In this document: positions 27,134 to 36,801 of the stretch, one piece after another
How positions within the stretch are numbered: position 1 is the stretch's first letter
Layout: the number at the start of each line of letters is the position of its first letter
Assembly: GCF_000012985.1 (NCBI RefSeq)
Contig: NC_007645.1
Coordinates: forward strand, 3,440,501 to 3,504,500
Reading direction: 5' to 3'
Length of the DNA: 64,000 nucleotides
Source: Hahella chejuensis KCTC 2396
GTDB lineage: Bacteria; Pseudomonadota; Gammaproteobacteria; Pseudomonadales; Oleiphilaceae
Made by a program: the position numbers and the translations under genes
The notes under the pieces: model-generated
Told to the model about the DNA's origin: nothing
The model's input: the letters and a program-made list of their open reading frames with translations, nothing else
The model's database searches: none

Positions 27134-28903
27134 TTAAAATTCGTGGAGATACTGCACGGAAAAGTGCAACCCCTTATCCTGCAAATCATCGCCGTCGGTG
27201 CGTACGTTATCTTTCTGCAGCGCTTGCGCCCAGAACAGGTCAACATGTAATCCCGGAAGCGGGTCACCCTGCAAACCCAGGCCCACACTATAGATATCCA
27301 CCTTTTCACTGGCGTGAGCGCTGCTGGATTCATCCCAGGACAGGCCGCTGTCGATAAAGGGAATCAGGCGTAATTTATAGCGGTCCGCTCCCGACTCCCC
27401 CGTTAACACGGGCAGGCGCAGCTCCGCTGACAGGGACAGGCCGTTGTCCCGGACAAGCTGGTTCTCCCTATACCCGCGCACACTGTCGCGCCCTCCCACA
27501 GAATACTTTTCCATGGAAAAAAGCGGCGCGAACGCCTTTTGCCCCGAAGCTCGCAGAATAAACCGTCCGCCTTTCCAGACGTCCATCCGTGTTGCATATT
27601 GCAGTTGTCCCAATAGCGCGAAAAACACCCCGTTGGGCCCCTCTCCGCCCCCATCTTCCGTGTCAGTTGCACCCAGCACGTCCAAGCCTCTGCGGGCGCT
27701 CAGAGAGGCGTATATCGCCTGATCCCGGGTGCGAAGCATCCAGTCCAGGCCTAACTGCAGGGTGGTTGTTGAGGTTTGTCCCTCCACTGCGCCCTCAGAG
27801 AAAGAAAAAGGCTCACCCAGCAGAAAAGTCTCACTTTGTTTATGCGCGAGACTCAGGTTCGCCGTCAGCGTAGCGTTGTCGGACAAGTAAAAGGGCTGGG
27901 AAAACCCCAGGGAGTAGCTGGAAGAAACGGACTCAATGTCCAGTTGGTCAAAGGGTTCCTCCACCACTCGGGAATCGGAAATGTCATAACTTAATAAAAT
28001 GCGACTGTCGAAGCGGCTGACAAAGAAGGCGTAATCAACGCCGCCGCTGGCGACCCCGGCTGAGCCGTTCAGGGTTAACGATAGGCTGTCGCCGTACCCT
28101 GTCAGGTTGTCGTCGGAAAAATTGAGCGTCGCCTGTTCCGCCCCGACGCTGGGCGTGCGGCGGTTATCCAGGGTCAGGCTGATGCGTTTGGAAGCCGCCT
28201 CCCTGACCTGAATATCCAGATCCGCTTCGCCCAGACCGCCGCCTGGCTTCAATTGAGCGTGTATTTGCGCGATCAGGCGATCTTTCTGCAATTGGCGCAA
28301 GGCCTTCTGCAGCTCTCCGGCATTCAGAGGCTGGTTGGTTGCCGGCAATATCCGCTGCAACAGATAGGCATCGGCGATGTCATCATTCCCCGTCAGATTG
28401 ACGGAAGCCAGCCGCCCCTCTACGGCGATCAGCCTGACCACGCCATTGGACACTCTTTGATCCGGAATGACCACGCCGGAATTCACATATCCGCGTTGCA
28501 AGTACATGATCGATAAAGTCTGCCGTATTTCCTGTAACTGCTCCATGGTGATCCAACGCTGCAGATAGGGCGCGAACACCGGGTCCGTATCGGCCCGGCT
28601 CAGGACAGTGCTGCCCTCAAGAACCAGAGCGTTTAGCAGAAAGCGAACCTGACTTTTCAGTTCCGCCTCCCGTTCCGATTTCTTCAACGGAGGGAGTACC
28701 TGCTGCAAAACCTGGGGGGGGGCTCCCGGCTCTGAAAGCATGGGCTCATTAAACAAAGGCTTTACCGGCGACGTCAGCTTAACGCCCCTGGTATTTTCTT
28801 CAGCCTTGGGCGATTCTGCGGCGAGCACGGACAAAAGCAGACAGGCCGGACCGATAGCCCCGGGTCTGGCGAGCTGGTTGAGGATGAGGCGTAGCTTGGG
28901 CAT
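27134..28903 (-). CDS. FhaC/ShlB-type outer-membrane TPS translocator
   Basis: 589 residues from ATG 28903. Signal peptide, a proline-rich linker, POTRA domains ('VRFLLNALVLEGSTVLSRAD', 'QTLSIMYLQRGYVNSGVVIPDQRVSNGVVRLIAVEGRLASVNLTGN'), then a 16-strand-type beta-barrel of about 350 residues ending in an aromatic residue (SVQYLHEF), as expected for BAM-dependent insertion. It contains the barrel motif 'VGGRDSVRGYREN' (VRGY) of the Omp85/TpsB group. It should secrete the TPS exoprotein of 19286-22099, although the two are 5 kb apart. It lies 10 bp after the caspase stop and 21 bp before the CHAT start. Confidence 0.93.
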   Translation of the reverse strand: MPKLRLILNQLARPGAIGPACLLLSVLAAESPKAEENTRGVKLTSPVKPLFNEPMLSEPGAPPQVLQQVLPPLKKSEREAELKSQVRFLLNALVLEGSTVLSRADTDPVFAPYLQRWITMEQLQEIRQTLSIMYLQRGYVNSGVVIPDQRVSNGVVRLIAVEGRLASVNLTGNDDIADAYLLQRILPATNQPLNAGELQKALRQLQKDRLIAQIHAQLKPGGGLGEADLDIQVREAASKRISLTLDNRRTPSVGAEQATLNFSDDNLTGYGDSLSLTLNGSAGVASGGVDYAFFVSRFDSRILLSYDISDSRVVEEPFDQLDIESVSSSYSLGFSQPFYLSDNATLTANLSLAHKQSETFLLGEPFSFSEGAVEGQTSTTTLQLGLDWMLRTRDQAIYASLSARRGLDVLGATDTEDGGGEGPNGVFFALLGQLQYATRMDVWKGGRFILRASGQKAFAPLFSMEKYSVGGRDSVRGYRENQLVRDNGLSLSAELRLPVLTGESGADRYKLRLIPFIDSGLSWDESSSAHASEKVDIYSVGLGLQGDPLPGLHVDLFWAQALQKDNVRTDGDDLQDKGLHFSVQYLHEF

Positions 28904-28913
28904 CAAAAAATAT

Positions 28914-30614
28914 CTATTCCGCCCTGGTTCGTAACTCTAGGCGGCTTACTCCAAGTCTCTTTCCGCTTTGCGAAAACAAATCAAGGAGTGGTTCGGACAA
29001 TGGGTGATCAAAAGAAAAAGACTGGCCCGCCAGACGATTGAGGACATCCTCTTTAGCGGGCAGCAGCAAGGCGTAAAGAGCGTCTTTGCCGAAAGGCGGG
29101 TATACCTTGGCCTGCTCGGGCCAATCCAGGACGCCTTTATTGAACGGAACGTCATTGTCCGCCTCACGCCGGGGATAAAGCACCGTTACGCCGCCTTGAG
29201 GATCAAAATCGAGCAGCAGCAAATAGCCGCGCCGCGGCAATTCAAACCGAAACCCGAATACCTCGCCGGCCACAGCGGGAGATTCGCTCTTCCCTTCTCT
29301 TTGCAGCTCACCCCTGAATTCGTAGGCGTTAGCGTCAAGCATGGCGTCGATCCGCAGCAGCCACTGCCGGTAGCGCAGTTGACGCAACACCTCCGAGTCA
29401 GTGGCGGCCAGCTCCGCAAGCAGTCCTCCGTCGCGATCACGGACTTCGAGCATATTCTCTCTGGGCGCCTGCGACAGATGGATATCTGCATTGTCCTTGA
29501 CAGTGGATAGGTTTGGCGCGGCCTTAAGCAGCGACGCGGTCAAACTGTGCGCTGCCGCCGCAACCTTAAGCACGGGGGGACGGTTGTCCTCCCTGCGCCG
29601 GGATGAAGTGGTTTTGTCCACATCGCCCAGAGCTATTGTCTCCAGAAAGAAGACTGCTTGCCGACTCAGTTCTCCGTCATCCTGTTCCAGCGCCGGCAGC
29701 CCTTGCGGCGTCTGATTAAACCGCCGCTGACGCATGCGCCTTTCCACCGTTTTTTGCAATTCCGCATAACTGACCTGACCGTCCCTATCCACATCGGCGT
29801 GCGCTGGGGCGTCCAGCACTGTCAGCAGGGTGTCGGTAAAGGCGCCGTGGGGGCGGTTGTCAAAAGTGGGGAATTCATGGAGGCGTGCGGTGGGAATTTC
29901 CTGCGCCGCTTCATATTCGGCGGATGCCGCCAGGTAGTACAGATTTTCGTATGGATAGGGCTCGTCTTTGGCGCTAATCAGGCTTACCAGTCCGCCTGCG
30001 TCTGTCGGGTAACCCGCCTCTTTCTCGGCGCCCGCTCCCGCCGCAATATCCCAAAAGCGTTCAGGCAATCCCTTTTCCGTTGTGCTGCTCCTCACGGTGT
30101 TGCCGGAGTAGCAGGCGTCTATCGCTACAAATATATGACGCCCGCCTTCGTCCAGCCTCTTCAGCCGAGGGCGTAAATCCGCCCTGCCCACGATCAGCTT
30201 GGTCATTAACTCATCGAGATTTTTGACGCCGGCGACGTCATAAGGGATAAAAGCGCCGGAAACAGCGGGCAGCGGTGCGCCTATGTCGGCGTCCATTTTG
30301 CTGGTGCCATGCCCACTGAAGTAGATGAAGACATTATCGCCGGGACGACTTTCCGCAATCAGTGCGTCGAGCGCTTTTATAATGCCGTCCCTGCTGGCGG
30401 CGGCGTTAAGCAGGACGGTAATATCTTTGGGCTTGAACTCCCATTTCTCCGTAAGCATGCGCTGCAGCGCCCGGACATCGTTTACCGGGCCTTCCAGCCT
30501 GTGTTCGGGATATTCGCCTACTCCCACCAGCAGCGCGAGGTTAGCCGTCCAGCCTTTGAGGGGAACCGACAGGCAAAGTGCTGCGATGATAAATGCCGTG
30601 TTGAGCTTGATCAT
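28914..30614 (-). CDS. Secreted caspase-like (C14) protease with EF-hand and DUF4384-like tail
   Basis: 566 residues. Signal peptide 1-24 (GWTA-N). Caspase/metacaspase p20-like domain (25-230) with the catalytic dyad His102 (IYFSGHGTS) and Cys168 (AIDACYSGN). An EF-hand-type calcium loop lies at 274-285 (DVDRDGQVSYAE), which may make activity calcium-dependent as in metacaspases. The C-terminal part (about 440-545) resembles DUF4384, a domain often joined to bacterial caspases ('FRFELPRRGYLLLLDFDPQGGVTVLYPRRE'). It is the first gene of the operon with the TPS translocator and the CHAT protein, and all are predicted to be exported. Substrates are unknown. Confidence 0.9.
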   Translation of the reverse strand: MIKLNTAFIIAALCLSVPLKGWTANLALLVGVGEYPEHRLEGPVNDVRALQRMLTEKWEFKPKDITVLLNAAASRDGIIKALDALIAESRPGDNVFIYFSGHGTSKMDADIGAPLPAVSGAFIPYDVAGVKNLDELMTKLIVGRADLRPRLKRLDEGGRHIFVAIDACYSGNTVRSSTTEKGLPERFWDIAAGAGAEKEAGYPTDAGGLVSLISAKDEPYPYENLYYLAASAEYEAAQEIPTARLHEFPTFDNRPHGAFTDTLLTVLDAPAHADVDRDGQVSYAELQKTVERRMRQRRFNQTPQGLPALEQDDGELSRQAVFFLETIALGDVDKTTSSRRREDNRPPVLKVAAAAHSLTASLLKAAPNLSTVKDNADIHLSQAPRENMLEVRDRDGGLLAELAATDSEVLRQLRYRQWLLRIDAMLDANAYEFRGELQREGKSESPAVAGEVFGFRFELPRRGYLLLLDFDPQGGVTVLYPRREADNDVPFNKGVLDWPEQAKVYPPFGKDALYALLLPAKEDVLNRLAGQSFSFDHPLSEPLLDLFSQSGKRLGVSRLELRTRAE

Positions 30615-30760
30615 TTCTTCTTCAGTCAGTTAGCGCGGCTCCAATAGCGACGTGATTCTACGTTAGTTGTTAACTTATGTAACTATCGCCAGTTGACCTA
30701 GTCCTTACGCAAACCTAACGCTTCCTGTCCGGTTGGGAATCAGCCATTGTTTAAACGCTT

Positions 30761-30806
30761 GACGAGGGAAAATTTACCGCATATTGTTTGCGGGAATATT
30801 TACCTC
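30761..30806 (+). promoter_or_regulatory. 46-bp element shared with 16681-16726
   Basis: Second copy of the element: CCGCA-N7-TGCGG dyad flanked by direct repeats of GGGAAAATTTACC / GGGAATATTTACC. It ends 65 bp upstream of the ATG at 30872 and lies in the divergent spacer with the caspase operon, so it could affect either side, although the conserved orientation relative to the plus-strand gene favours that one. Confidence 0.6.
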
Positions 30807-30871
30807 AACAAAAAGAGGAGAATATTCACTGAGCAGCCTGAGAGTCAAATGAGTTCAAGGAGCTATAGAAA

Positions 30872-32923
30872 ATGAAATGTATTGATCACTATAAACCCAC
30901 AGTCCTGGCGGCGCTGATCGCAACGATCTCCGCCGCCGCACTGACGGGAACGGCGGCGGCGACGGATTCGCAGCTTCATGATAGCGCTGCGTCTGCAGAG
31001 GTAGTGTTGGAGTTTGTGGATAACGCCGTCGCCTTCCAGAACGGCGTGCATCTGACAGATGAAGACGGCGCTTCGGTCTGGGTGGTGGAACCCGGCGACA
31101 GCGGCGGACTTGCGCTGAAAAAACCAGCACAAACGCTGAACATCCGTATCGCTTCCGACTCCTTCGGCAGTGTGAAAGTATTTGACGCCAATGGCGGCCT
31201 GCTGCAGGAAATCCCCGTTGGCTCCGGCGCAACCACTGCGTCCTATGACGCCAGGGGCGGGTCTCCCGTTAACCATATAGAACTGGAGAACCAGGGAACC
31301 GGCGTCATCACTGTTGATGACATCAATATTGGTGGGACAGTGTCTCAGCAACCGGAACCCATCGTCGAAGTTCCCGTAACCCAGTCCCGAAGCGCGCCTT
31401 CAATGTCAATCAAAGCCGCTTGTCCCGCTTATTCTGGAACGCATTCCAGCTATTCTCAGGCGTTCGATACAAGCCAGAAAACCTTCGCCAATATAAAGAG
31501 AGGCGGCCATCTACAAGTGGATTTTTGCAAAAAGGTCTCTGTCAGCGAACTGACTGTTAATTATGGCCGGGCGGAGAAAGAGCGCGGCTGGCTGACGGGA
31601 AGTAATGATGGAAAAAACTGGGACAAGGTCGCGGTTCTCAACCCAAACGACAACGTTTCTGTCCGCACGTATAAAATCGGCGCCAAAACCGGCTACCGTT
31701 ACTACCGGATTATCTCTAACGGCAGCAGTTCTCACCGGGATTTCACCCCTTATTACGATGTGAAATTCAAGACCGGCGACTCCGGCGGTTCCGATCCTTC
31801 CGATAACAACGGAGCGCCCTACCCGTTAAGCGACTGGGGCATGAGTATCGACTGGTCTACCTATCACAGCGCCGCTTATGACAAGAACGATGGCGGCGAC
31901 AATTGGCCGACCACCTGGTCGGGGGACGGCAATGTTTACACCGCCTGGGGAGACGGCGGCGGCTTTCACGGCGACCAGCGTAAAGAACGCGCTGCTCTGG
32001 GCGTCGCCCGTATCGCCGGAGTTCCCGGGAACTTGTCGCAACTCAAAGCCACCGATCTGGCGGACTTTAAACACTATTGGACATGGTTTAAGGATAAAGA
32101 AGGAAATTGGACCAAACCGAACCCGGAAGGAATAAAGGAATGCAAGGGCAATAACCTGCCGGGCTGCGACAAAGCGCATAAGTATGGTTACAAATCCTAC
32201 GGCATTATCGCCATCGGAAAGTCGCTGTACATGATTGTAAACAATCACGCCGAGGGCATGTACACGCCCGGTTACACCTATCCCAGCGATCTCTATAAGT
32301 CCGTCGACAATGGTAAGAGCTGGAAAAAGACCGGGGTAAGGCTTGAAAATGACCTGCTCACGCCGACCTTTATCCAGATGGCCAAAGGCCATGGCAGTTA
32401 CCCTTATGTTTACATTTACAGCTCTCATAAGACTGACAAGACTCATGGGTTGAACAGCCAGATTCCCGGAGAGATTTATTTGATTCGCGTCTCCACCTCG
32501 AAAATTGAAGACCCCGGCGCCTATGAGTATTACGCCGGAGGAAACGGCGGGGCCGCCAAATGGTCGAAAAACTGGAAGGACCGGGCGCCCGCGTTCCAGG
32601 ACAAAAAAGGCGGCGTTGGCTGGAATTGCTCAAGTTTCTATCACGTGGGACTGGATAGATTCTTCCTGTTTACCCAGCACGGAGAAAATGCAAGCGGCAA
32701 TATCGGTCTATTCGAGGCGGAAACTCCCTGGGGGCCTTGGAAAACCGTGCATTACGCCAATCAGTTCACCAACGGCAAAGTGGAAGACACCAGCTTCTTG
32801 TGGAATATCCCCCTGAAATGGCTTGATGTGAAGAAACATACTTTCACCATGACATACACCGGCATCAAACAGACAGACCGTTGGAACACCGTGAACGGTC
32901 AGTTCTACTTGCGCAAAAAATAA
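30872..32923 (+). CDS. Secreted protein with F5/8-type domain and DUF4185-like beta-propeller
   Basis: 683 residues. Signal peptide 1-31 (TGTAAA-T). Residues 45-155 form a beta-sandwich; about 183-305 is a discoidin/F5-8-type C carbohydrate-binding domain ('YSGTHSSYSQAFDTSQKTF', 'WLTGSNDGKNWDKVAVL'). After a Gly/Ser/Asp-rich linker, 315-683 looks like a five-bladed propeller of the DUF4185 kind ('DGNVYTAWGDGGGF', 'LYKSVDNGKSW', 'FFLFTQHGENASGNIGLFEAETPWGPW'), a fold shared with several glycoside hydrolases. The catalytic role is unproven. It is expressed from a promoter carrying the 46-bp shared element. Confidence 0.75.
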   Translation: MKCIDHYKPTVLAALIATISAAALTGTAAATDSQLHDSAASAEVVLEFVDNAVAFQNGVHLTDEDGASVWVVEPGDSGGLALKKPAQTLNIRIASDSFGSVKVFDANGGLLQEIPVGSGATTASYDARGGSPVNHIELENQGTGVITVDDINIGGTVSQQPEPIVEVPVTQSRSAPSMSIKAACPAYSGTHSSYSQAFDTSQKTFANIKRGGHLQVDFCKKVSVSELTVNYGRAEKERGWLTGSNDGKNWDKVAVLNPNDNVSVRTYKIGAKTGYRYYRIISNGSSSHRDFTPYYDVKFKTGDSGGSDPSDNNGAPYPLSDWGMSIDWSTYHSAAYDKNDGGDNWPTTWSGDGNVYTAWGDGGGFHGDQRKERAALGVARIAGVPGNLSQLKATDLADFKHYWTWFKDKEGNWTKPNPEGIKECKGNNLPGCDKAHKYGYKSYGIIAIGKSLYMIVNNHAEGMYTPGYTYPSDLYKSVDNGKSWKKTGVRLENDLLTPTFIQMAKGHGSYPYVYIYSSHKTDKTHGLNSQIPGEIYLIRVSTSKIEDPGAYEYYAGGNGGAAKWSKNWKDRAPAFQDKKGGVGWNCSSFYHVGLDRFFLFTQHGENASGNIGLFEAETPWGPWKTVHYANQFTNGKVEDTSFLWNIPLKWLDVKKHTFTMTYTGIKQTDRWNTVNGQFYLRKK

Positions 32924-32985
32924 TCTTTTCAGCAATACCAAAGCATCAGTTCGGTTCGGTTCGGCGTAGCGCCTGCAGCATTACT

Positions 32986-33005
32986 GGCGGTCTGCGGGCC
33001 CCGCC
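32986..33005 (+). terminator. Possible intrinsic terminator
   Basis: GGCGG, 10-nt loop, CCGCC followed by GCTTTT, 63 bp after the stop at 32923 and before the 33061 gene. The stem is short and the T-run only four, so termination would be modest. Confidence 0.35.
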
Positions 33006-33060
33006 GCTTTTCATGCTGAAACCCACTGATAAACAACCCAATACATAAGGATCATTCATA

Positions 33061-34353
33061 ATGAAAATACGCAATCAGTTAATCAAAGCGATGACGCTCA
33101 CTCTGCTGACCTCGGGGGTACAGGCTGGGGTGTTCTTTCAGGACAGTTTTGAATCCGCCGACATTCTCTCGACCAACGAGGAAGGTTTCAGATGGGGCTC
33201 ATTGAATCGCACCTCTATCGTCAGGGACGACCAGTTCATCGTCTGGAAAGGAAGAGGAACGGGCTCCAAGGCGGAAGATGGCCCAGTGGCCGGGCGCAAG
33301 TGGGAAGGCTCCGACGGGCGTCACGCCTTGCGCTTTCGGTATCCCGCAGGCGAGGCGTTTGCGGAACAGCGCTTCGATATGGGCGAAGCCCATGGCGAGT
33401 TGTGGATCAGCTACTGGGTGCGAGTGCCTATCAATTACTCTCATGACAACGTAGATGGAAGCGCCGCCAATAATAAGTTTTTCTCCCTCTGGATGGACGG
33501 ATACTCCAATAAAGGGGAAGGTTCTTCCTTCTGGCTGAGTATGGAGCCGGCCGGAGGCGGCAATACCGACCTGGCCTTCACCTACTCCAAAGGCGGCCAT
33601 ACCGCCTCCATCGCCATGCAACAGCATAAGCCTTTCATCAATAAAGCGACGGATCGGGGCAAATGGATGCAGGTGGTCATGCACCTGAAAAACGCCTCAT
33701 ACAACGGCGCCAAAGACGGCGTGATTGAAACCTGGAGACGGTGGGCCGATGAAAGCAGTTTCACCCAGCTCCATAAGGCCGCCAATATTCCCTTCAGAAC
33801 GCCTTCCCAAGGCCCACAGGGATTCAAGACCGGTTATCTGCTGGGTTGGGCGAACGGAGCCTATGGTCAGGACACCGAGTGGCTGCTGGACGACTTCAAA
33901 CTATCGGATACCTCCCTGCTCTCCATCACAGACGGCGGATGCCAGCCTAAGCACAGCCTGAGCCGGAATCCCGGAAAAGGCAGCGATGTCAGCTACGCAT
34001 TTGACGGAGATCTGAGCAACTGGGTTTACTTCCAGGGTGTGGGGCAGCATATCGATACCCAGTTCTGTGAAGAGCGGACATTGTCCTCGGTGAAGATCGC
34101 CTTCCATAAAGGCGACAAACGCCAGTACATGTTTAAAGTTCAGACTTCGGAGGACGGCGTGAACTACGTGGACCATTACGAAGGCATCAGCTCAGGAACA
34201 CTGAACGGAAAGTTCGAGACTTTCGAATTTCCCGAGGTTTCCACCAGGCGCGTGCGCATAGTGGGCCAGGGCAATACCGAGAACGACTGGAATAGCTACC
34301 GGGAAATTGAGTTCTCGCAAAGCGACCTGGCTGGCTGCGCGGCTCCCCAATAA
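33061..34353 (+). CDS. Secreted lyase-like/lectin-like protein with discoidin domain
   Basis: 430 residues. Signal peptide about 1-21 (SGVQAG). The N-terminal 270 residues form a concanavalin-like jelly roll similar to polysaccharide-lyase or laminin-G proteins ('HALRFRYPAGEAFAEQRFDMG', 'ELWISYWVRVPINYSH', 'GKWMQVVMHLKNA...KDGVIETWRRW', 'EWLLDDFKLSD'). The C-terminal 140 residues are F5/8-type C-like ('VSYAFDGDLSNWVYFQG', 'VKIAFHKGDKRQYMFKVQTSEDGVNY', 'RRVRIVGQGN'). It probably binds or cleaves extracellular polysaccharide together with the preceding gene. AAGGATC precedes the ATG. Confidence 0.75.
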   Translation: MKIRNQLIKAMTLTLLTSGVQAGVFFQDSFESADILSTNEEGFRWGSLNRTSIVRDDQFIVWKGRGTGSKAEDGPVAGRKWEGSDGRHALRFRYPAGEAFAEQRFDMGEAHGELWISYWVRVPINYSHDNVDGSAANNKFFSLWMDGYSNKGEGSSFWLSMEPAGGGNTDLAFTYSKGGHTASIAMQQHKPFINKATDRGKWMQVVMHLKNASYNGAKDGVIETWRRWADESSFTQLHKAANIPFRTPSQGPQGFKTGYLLGWANGAYGQDTEWLLDDFKLSDTSLLSITDGGCQPKHSLSRNPGKGSDVSYAFDGDLSNWVYFQGVGQHIDTQFCEERTLSSVKIAFHKGDKRQYMFKVQTSEDGVNYVDHYEGISSGTLNGKFETFEFPEVSTRRVRIVGQGNTENDWNSYREIEFSQSDLAGCAAPQ

Positions 34354-34354
34354 T

Positions 34355-34453
34355 ATTAATCAGGCAGACAAATAGCTTCCTTCTATTTGTCTGCAACGAC
34401 AGGGCCTGCGCATGTCAGGCCCTGTCTCCCGCGGCTAGCCGCGCTGGCGCATC
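34355..34453. repeat. Composite repeat, copy 8 (inverse orientation)
   Basis: Starts ATTAATCAGGCAGACAAATAG directly after the 33061 gene stop, with perfect stem 5, perfect stem 4 (GACAGGGCCTG..CAGGCCCTGTC), stem 3 (GCGGCTAGCCGC) and half of stem 2. Stem 1 is missing. It separates the convergent 33061 gene and nosL and could terminate both. Confidence 0.85.
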
Positions 34454-34463
34454 ATTTGGTCGT

Positions 34464-34991
34464 CTAGTCGTCCCTATGGTTGAGGCTCTCCAGATTAATC
34501 TGCCCATACCCCAATAAACGACCGCCGTGAGCCGCCATGAATGCTTTCGCATCTTCTTCACTTTTAAATGACGCCAGGGACGGCCCCATTCCTGATTTAA
34601 TCTTTGCGCCCAACACATATGAAGCCGTCCTGGCGTCTATAAGGTGGTCATTGTCTGGCGTATTCCAATCCGTGCGCGACATGTCATGCACAAATACGGC
34701 GGAGCCCGGGCGCCGATTTTCTGGTTGAAGCAACCAGGTGAAAAGCTCATAGGTCGAGCAAAACTTAAATACTTGACCATCAGCAAGCACCGCCTCACCT
34801 TTGGGGCCAGGCAGCCTGGCGATCACCATCCCGCAGATGTGACATTCGTCTTCCGGTTCAAAGTGTACCGCCGACAATTGCACACTGGCGTCGCTGACGG
34901 GATCGCGGCAGCCAGTAAGGCCAAGTAGTACGAGAATTAGTAAAACACCCAAGGAGGACTTCAGCGTCCATTCATATATTCCAAGCACCAT
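34464..34991 (-). CDS. nosL: NosL, copper-delivery lipoprotein
   Basis: 175 residues with a lipobox (VLLGLTGC). The metal-binding motif is 'DECHICGMVI', the Cys-x-x-CysGlyMet of NosL. The remaining fold includes 'FCSTYELFTWLLQPEN' and 'GPSLASFKSEEDAKAFMAAHGGRLLGYGQI'. NosL binds Cu(I) in the periplasm and supplies the copper centres of NosZ. It is the last gene of nosRZDFYL, 67 bp after nosY. Confidence 0.95.
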   Translation of the reverse strand: MVLGIYEWTLKSSLGVLLILVLLGLTGCRDPVSDASVQLSAVHFEPEDECHICGMVIARLPGPKGEAVLADGQVFKFCSTYELFTWLLQPENRRPGSAVFVHDMSRTDWNTPDNDHLIDARTASYVLGAKIKSGMGPSLASFKSEEDAKAFMAAHGGRLLGYGQINLESLNHRDD

Positions 34992-35058
34992 ATCACCTGC
35001 TTCTGTGAATAAGCATTAAAGATCACAACCTGCTTCGCTTTCTGGCGGATTTGGGCCC

Positions 35059-35886
35059 CTAAATCGCTCTTCGCGTAAAGGCGATATGCGCCAGCAGAAG
35101 AGGCGCGGCCACCCATACCGCCAGACCGAGCCACAACCCATGCGTCAGAGGCAAATCCGCCCCGATCGCCAGCGCGCCGCTGACTCCGCCAAACCCATTC
35201 ATCGCCGTCAGATTGATGAGACGATAGATATCCGTCGGATTAAGCATCAATAACCAGGGAAGAGTCTCAGGGCTCATCCGGCCTTCGGTGGAAGTCAGAA
35301 TCGCCAATAAAGCCAGATCAAACACCAGCACAAACAGGAACCAACACGACAACGCCAACCCGGCGGCGCGTTTTTTCTCCGTCACCAGCGCGCTGACAAG
35401 ATACGCAAGCGCCAGAAACGACCATCCCAGTAGTGTGGATGACAGGATAAAGCGACCGAAAGCCGCTAACACTTCACTGACAACGACCCCTTCGGCGAAG
35501 ATGACAATCGCCAGAGCGGCGGAGCCGAAACCTGTTACTGCAGCCAAACCAAGAATTATGCTATGGCCGCAAAACTTTCCTATTAACAAGTGCATTCGAC
35601 TCAGGGGGTAAGTCAGCAGCAATAATAAGGTTCCGCCTTCATCCTCTCCGACTATCGCGTCATAGGCTACCAGCAGTGCAATGAGGGGAATCAGAAAGCT
35701 GGCCAGACTAGTGAGACTGGCGATAGTGGTCTCCACACTGGAGAACCCGATTTGACCTGACGCGGCGGAGCCAAACCAGGCAATGCCAATCGCCAGTATC
35801 GCAAACGTCATGGTGATAGCGAGCAGCCAGCGGTTGCGTAAGCCGTCGCTGACCTCTTTTTGGGCGATGCGCCAGATCTGTCTCAT
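35059..35886 (-). CDS. nosY: NosY, ABC transporter membrane subunit
   Basis: 275 residues with six predicted membrane helices and the opening '[38 protein letters not shown]' characteristic of NosY. It forms an ABC transporter with NosF that works with periplasmic NosD in maturing the CuZ cluster of NosZ. Its ATG overlaps the nosF stop by 4 nt. Confidence 0.94.
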   Translation of the reverse strand: MRQIWRIAQKEVSDGLRNRWLLAITMTFAILAIGIAWFGSAASGQIGFSSVETTIASLTSLASFLIPLIALLVAYDAIVGEDEGGTLLLLLTYPLSRMHLLIGKFCGHSIILGLAAVTGFGSAALAIVIFAEGVVVSEVLAAFGRFILSSTLLGWSFLALAYLVSALVTEKKRAAGLALSCWFLFVLVFDLALLAILTSTEGRMSPETLPWLLMLNPTDIYRLINLTAMNGFGGVSGALAIGADLPLTHGLWLGLAVWVAAPLLLAHIAFTRRAI

Positions 35887-36800
35887 TGCCGCTTCTCCTC
35901 TGTTTGCGCAGGGTCATCGGCGATGAAATACCGATACAAGTCCTCCAGGCCGGGCTGGTGGATATCCACATCCTCTACCTGGATGCTGGTCAGCAATACT
36001 TTCAGCAGTTCCAGCTTATGTTGCGCGTCGGTGGCGATTTCCAAACTATGGGCGTTAACCGGACGCATATTGGGAATCTGGTCTTTCCAGCGCTCCAAAC
36101 ATTGGTCCCGGTGCTTGACGCCCGACAACCTGACCCGAATCGGGGCCTGCGCCTGACGGCGCAATTCACCCAGAGAGCCATCCGCCCGCAGACGCCCATG
36201 GGCGAGGATCGCCGCCCGGTCAATATGAGGCTCCACTCCAGGCAACACATGGGAGCATAAAATGACTCCTGCGCCCCGACATCGCAGTCCATCCACCAAT
36301 TCATACAAATCAGCGGTTGCAATGGGGTCGAGCCCCACAGTCGGCTCATCCAGCAGGAGCAGCCGGGGTTCGCCCAATAGCGCCTGAGCAAGCCCGAGAC
36401 GTTGTCGCATGCCTTTTGAGTAGGTTTTGACTTTCTGGTTCGCCGCTTCCGACAGTCCCACTTGTTCCAGCAGGCTTTTCACCTGGGTCAAAGGCGCTTG
36501 TTTAAGCCGCGCGAAGTAACGCAAGGTCTCCAGTCCGCTTAGTTGCGGATAGAACATGACATTTTCTGGCAGATAGCCGATCTGACGGCGCATATCCACC
36601 TGATTCGGGCTTCGCCCCAGGGTGAGCACATTGCCGCGATCTGGACGAAGCAGTCCAAGTATGAGTTTAATTGTCGTCGTTTTGCCGGCGCCGTTATGTC
36701 CGAATAATCCCAGCACTTCGCCTTCCCCCAAAGTCAGATTGAGGTCATGCAGAACCTGATGACGGCCGTAGTACTGGCTAACCCCTTCCAGGTGAATCAT
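35883..36800 (-). CDS. nosF: NosF, ABC transporter ATPase
   Basis: 305 residues from ATG 36800, which is preceded by a strong GGGGAGGGGG stretch within the nosD tail; an upstream in-frame ATG at 36845 would lie deep inside nosD and is not preferred. Walker [10 protein letters not shown], signature [17 protein letters not shown] and Walker B LLLLDEP are all intact. It powers the NosY/NosD maturation complex. Confidence 0.95.
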   Translation of the reverse strand: MIHLEGVSQYYGRHQVLHDLNLTLGEGEVLGLFGHNGAGKTTTIKLILGLLRPDRGNVLTLGRSPNQVDMRRQIGYLPENVMFYPQLSGLETLRYFARLKQAPLTQVKSLLEQVGLSEAANQKVKTYSKGMRQRLGLAQALLGEPRLLLLDEPTVGLDPIATADLYELVDGLRCRGAGVILCSHVLPGVEPHIDRAAILAHGRLRADGSLGELRRQAQAPIRVRLSGVKHRDQCLERWKDQIPNMRPVNAHSLEIATDAQHKLELLKVLLTSIQVEDVDIHQPGLEDLYRYFIADDPAQTEEKRQ

Positions 36801-36801
36801 G

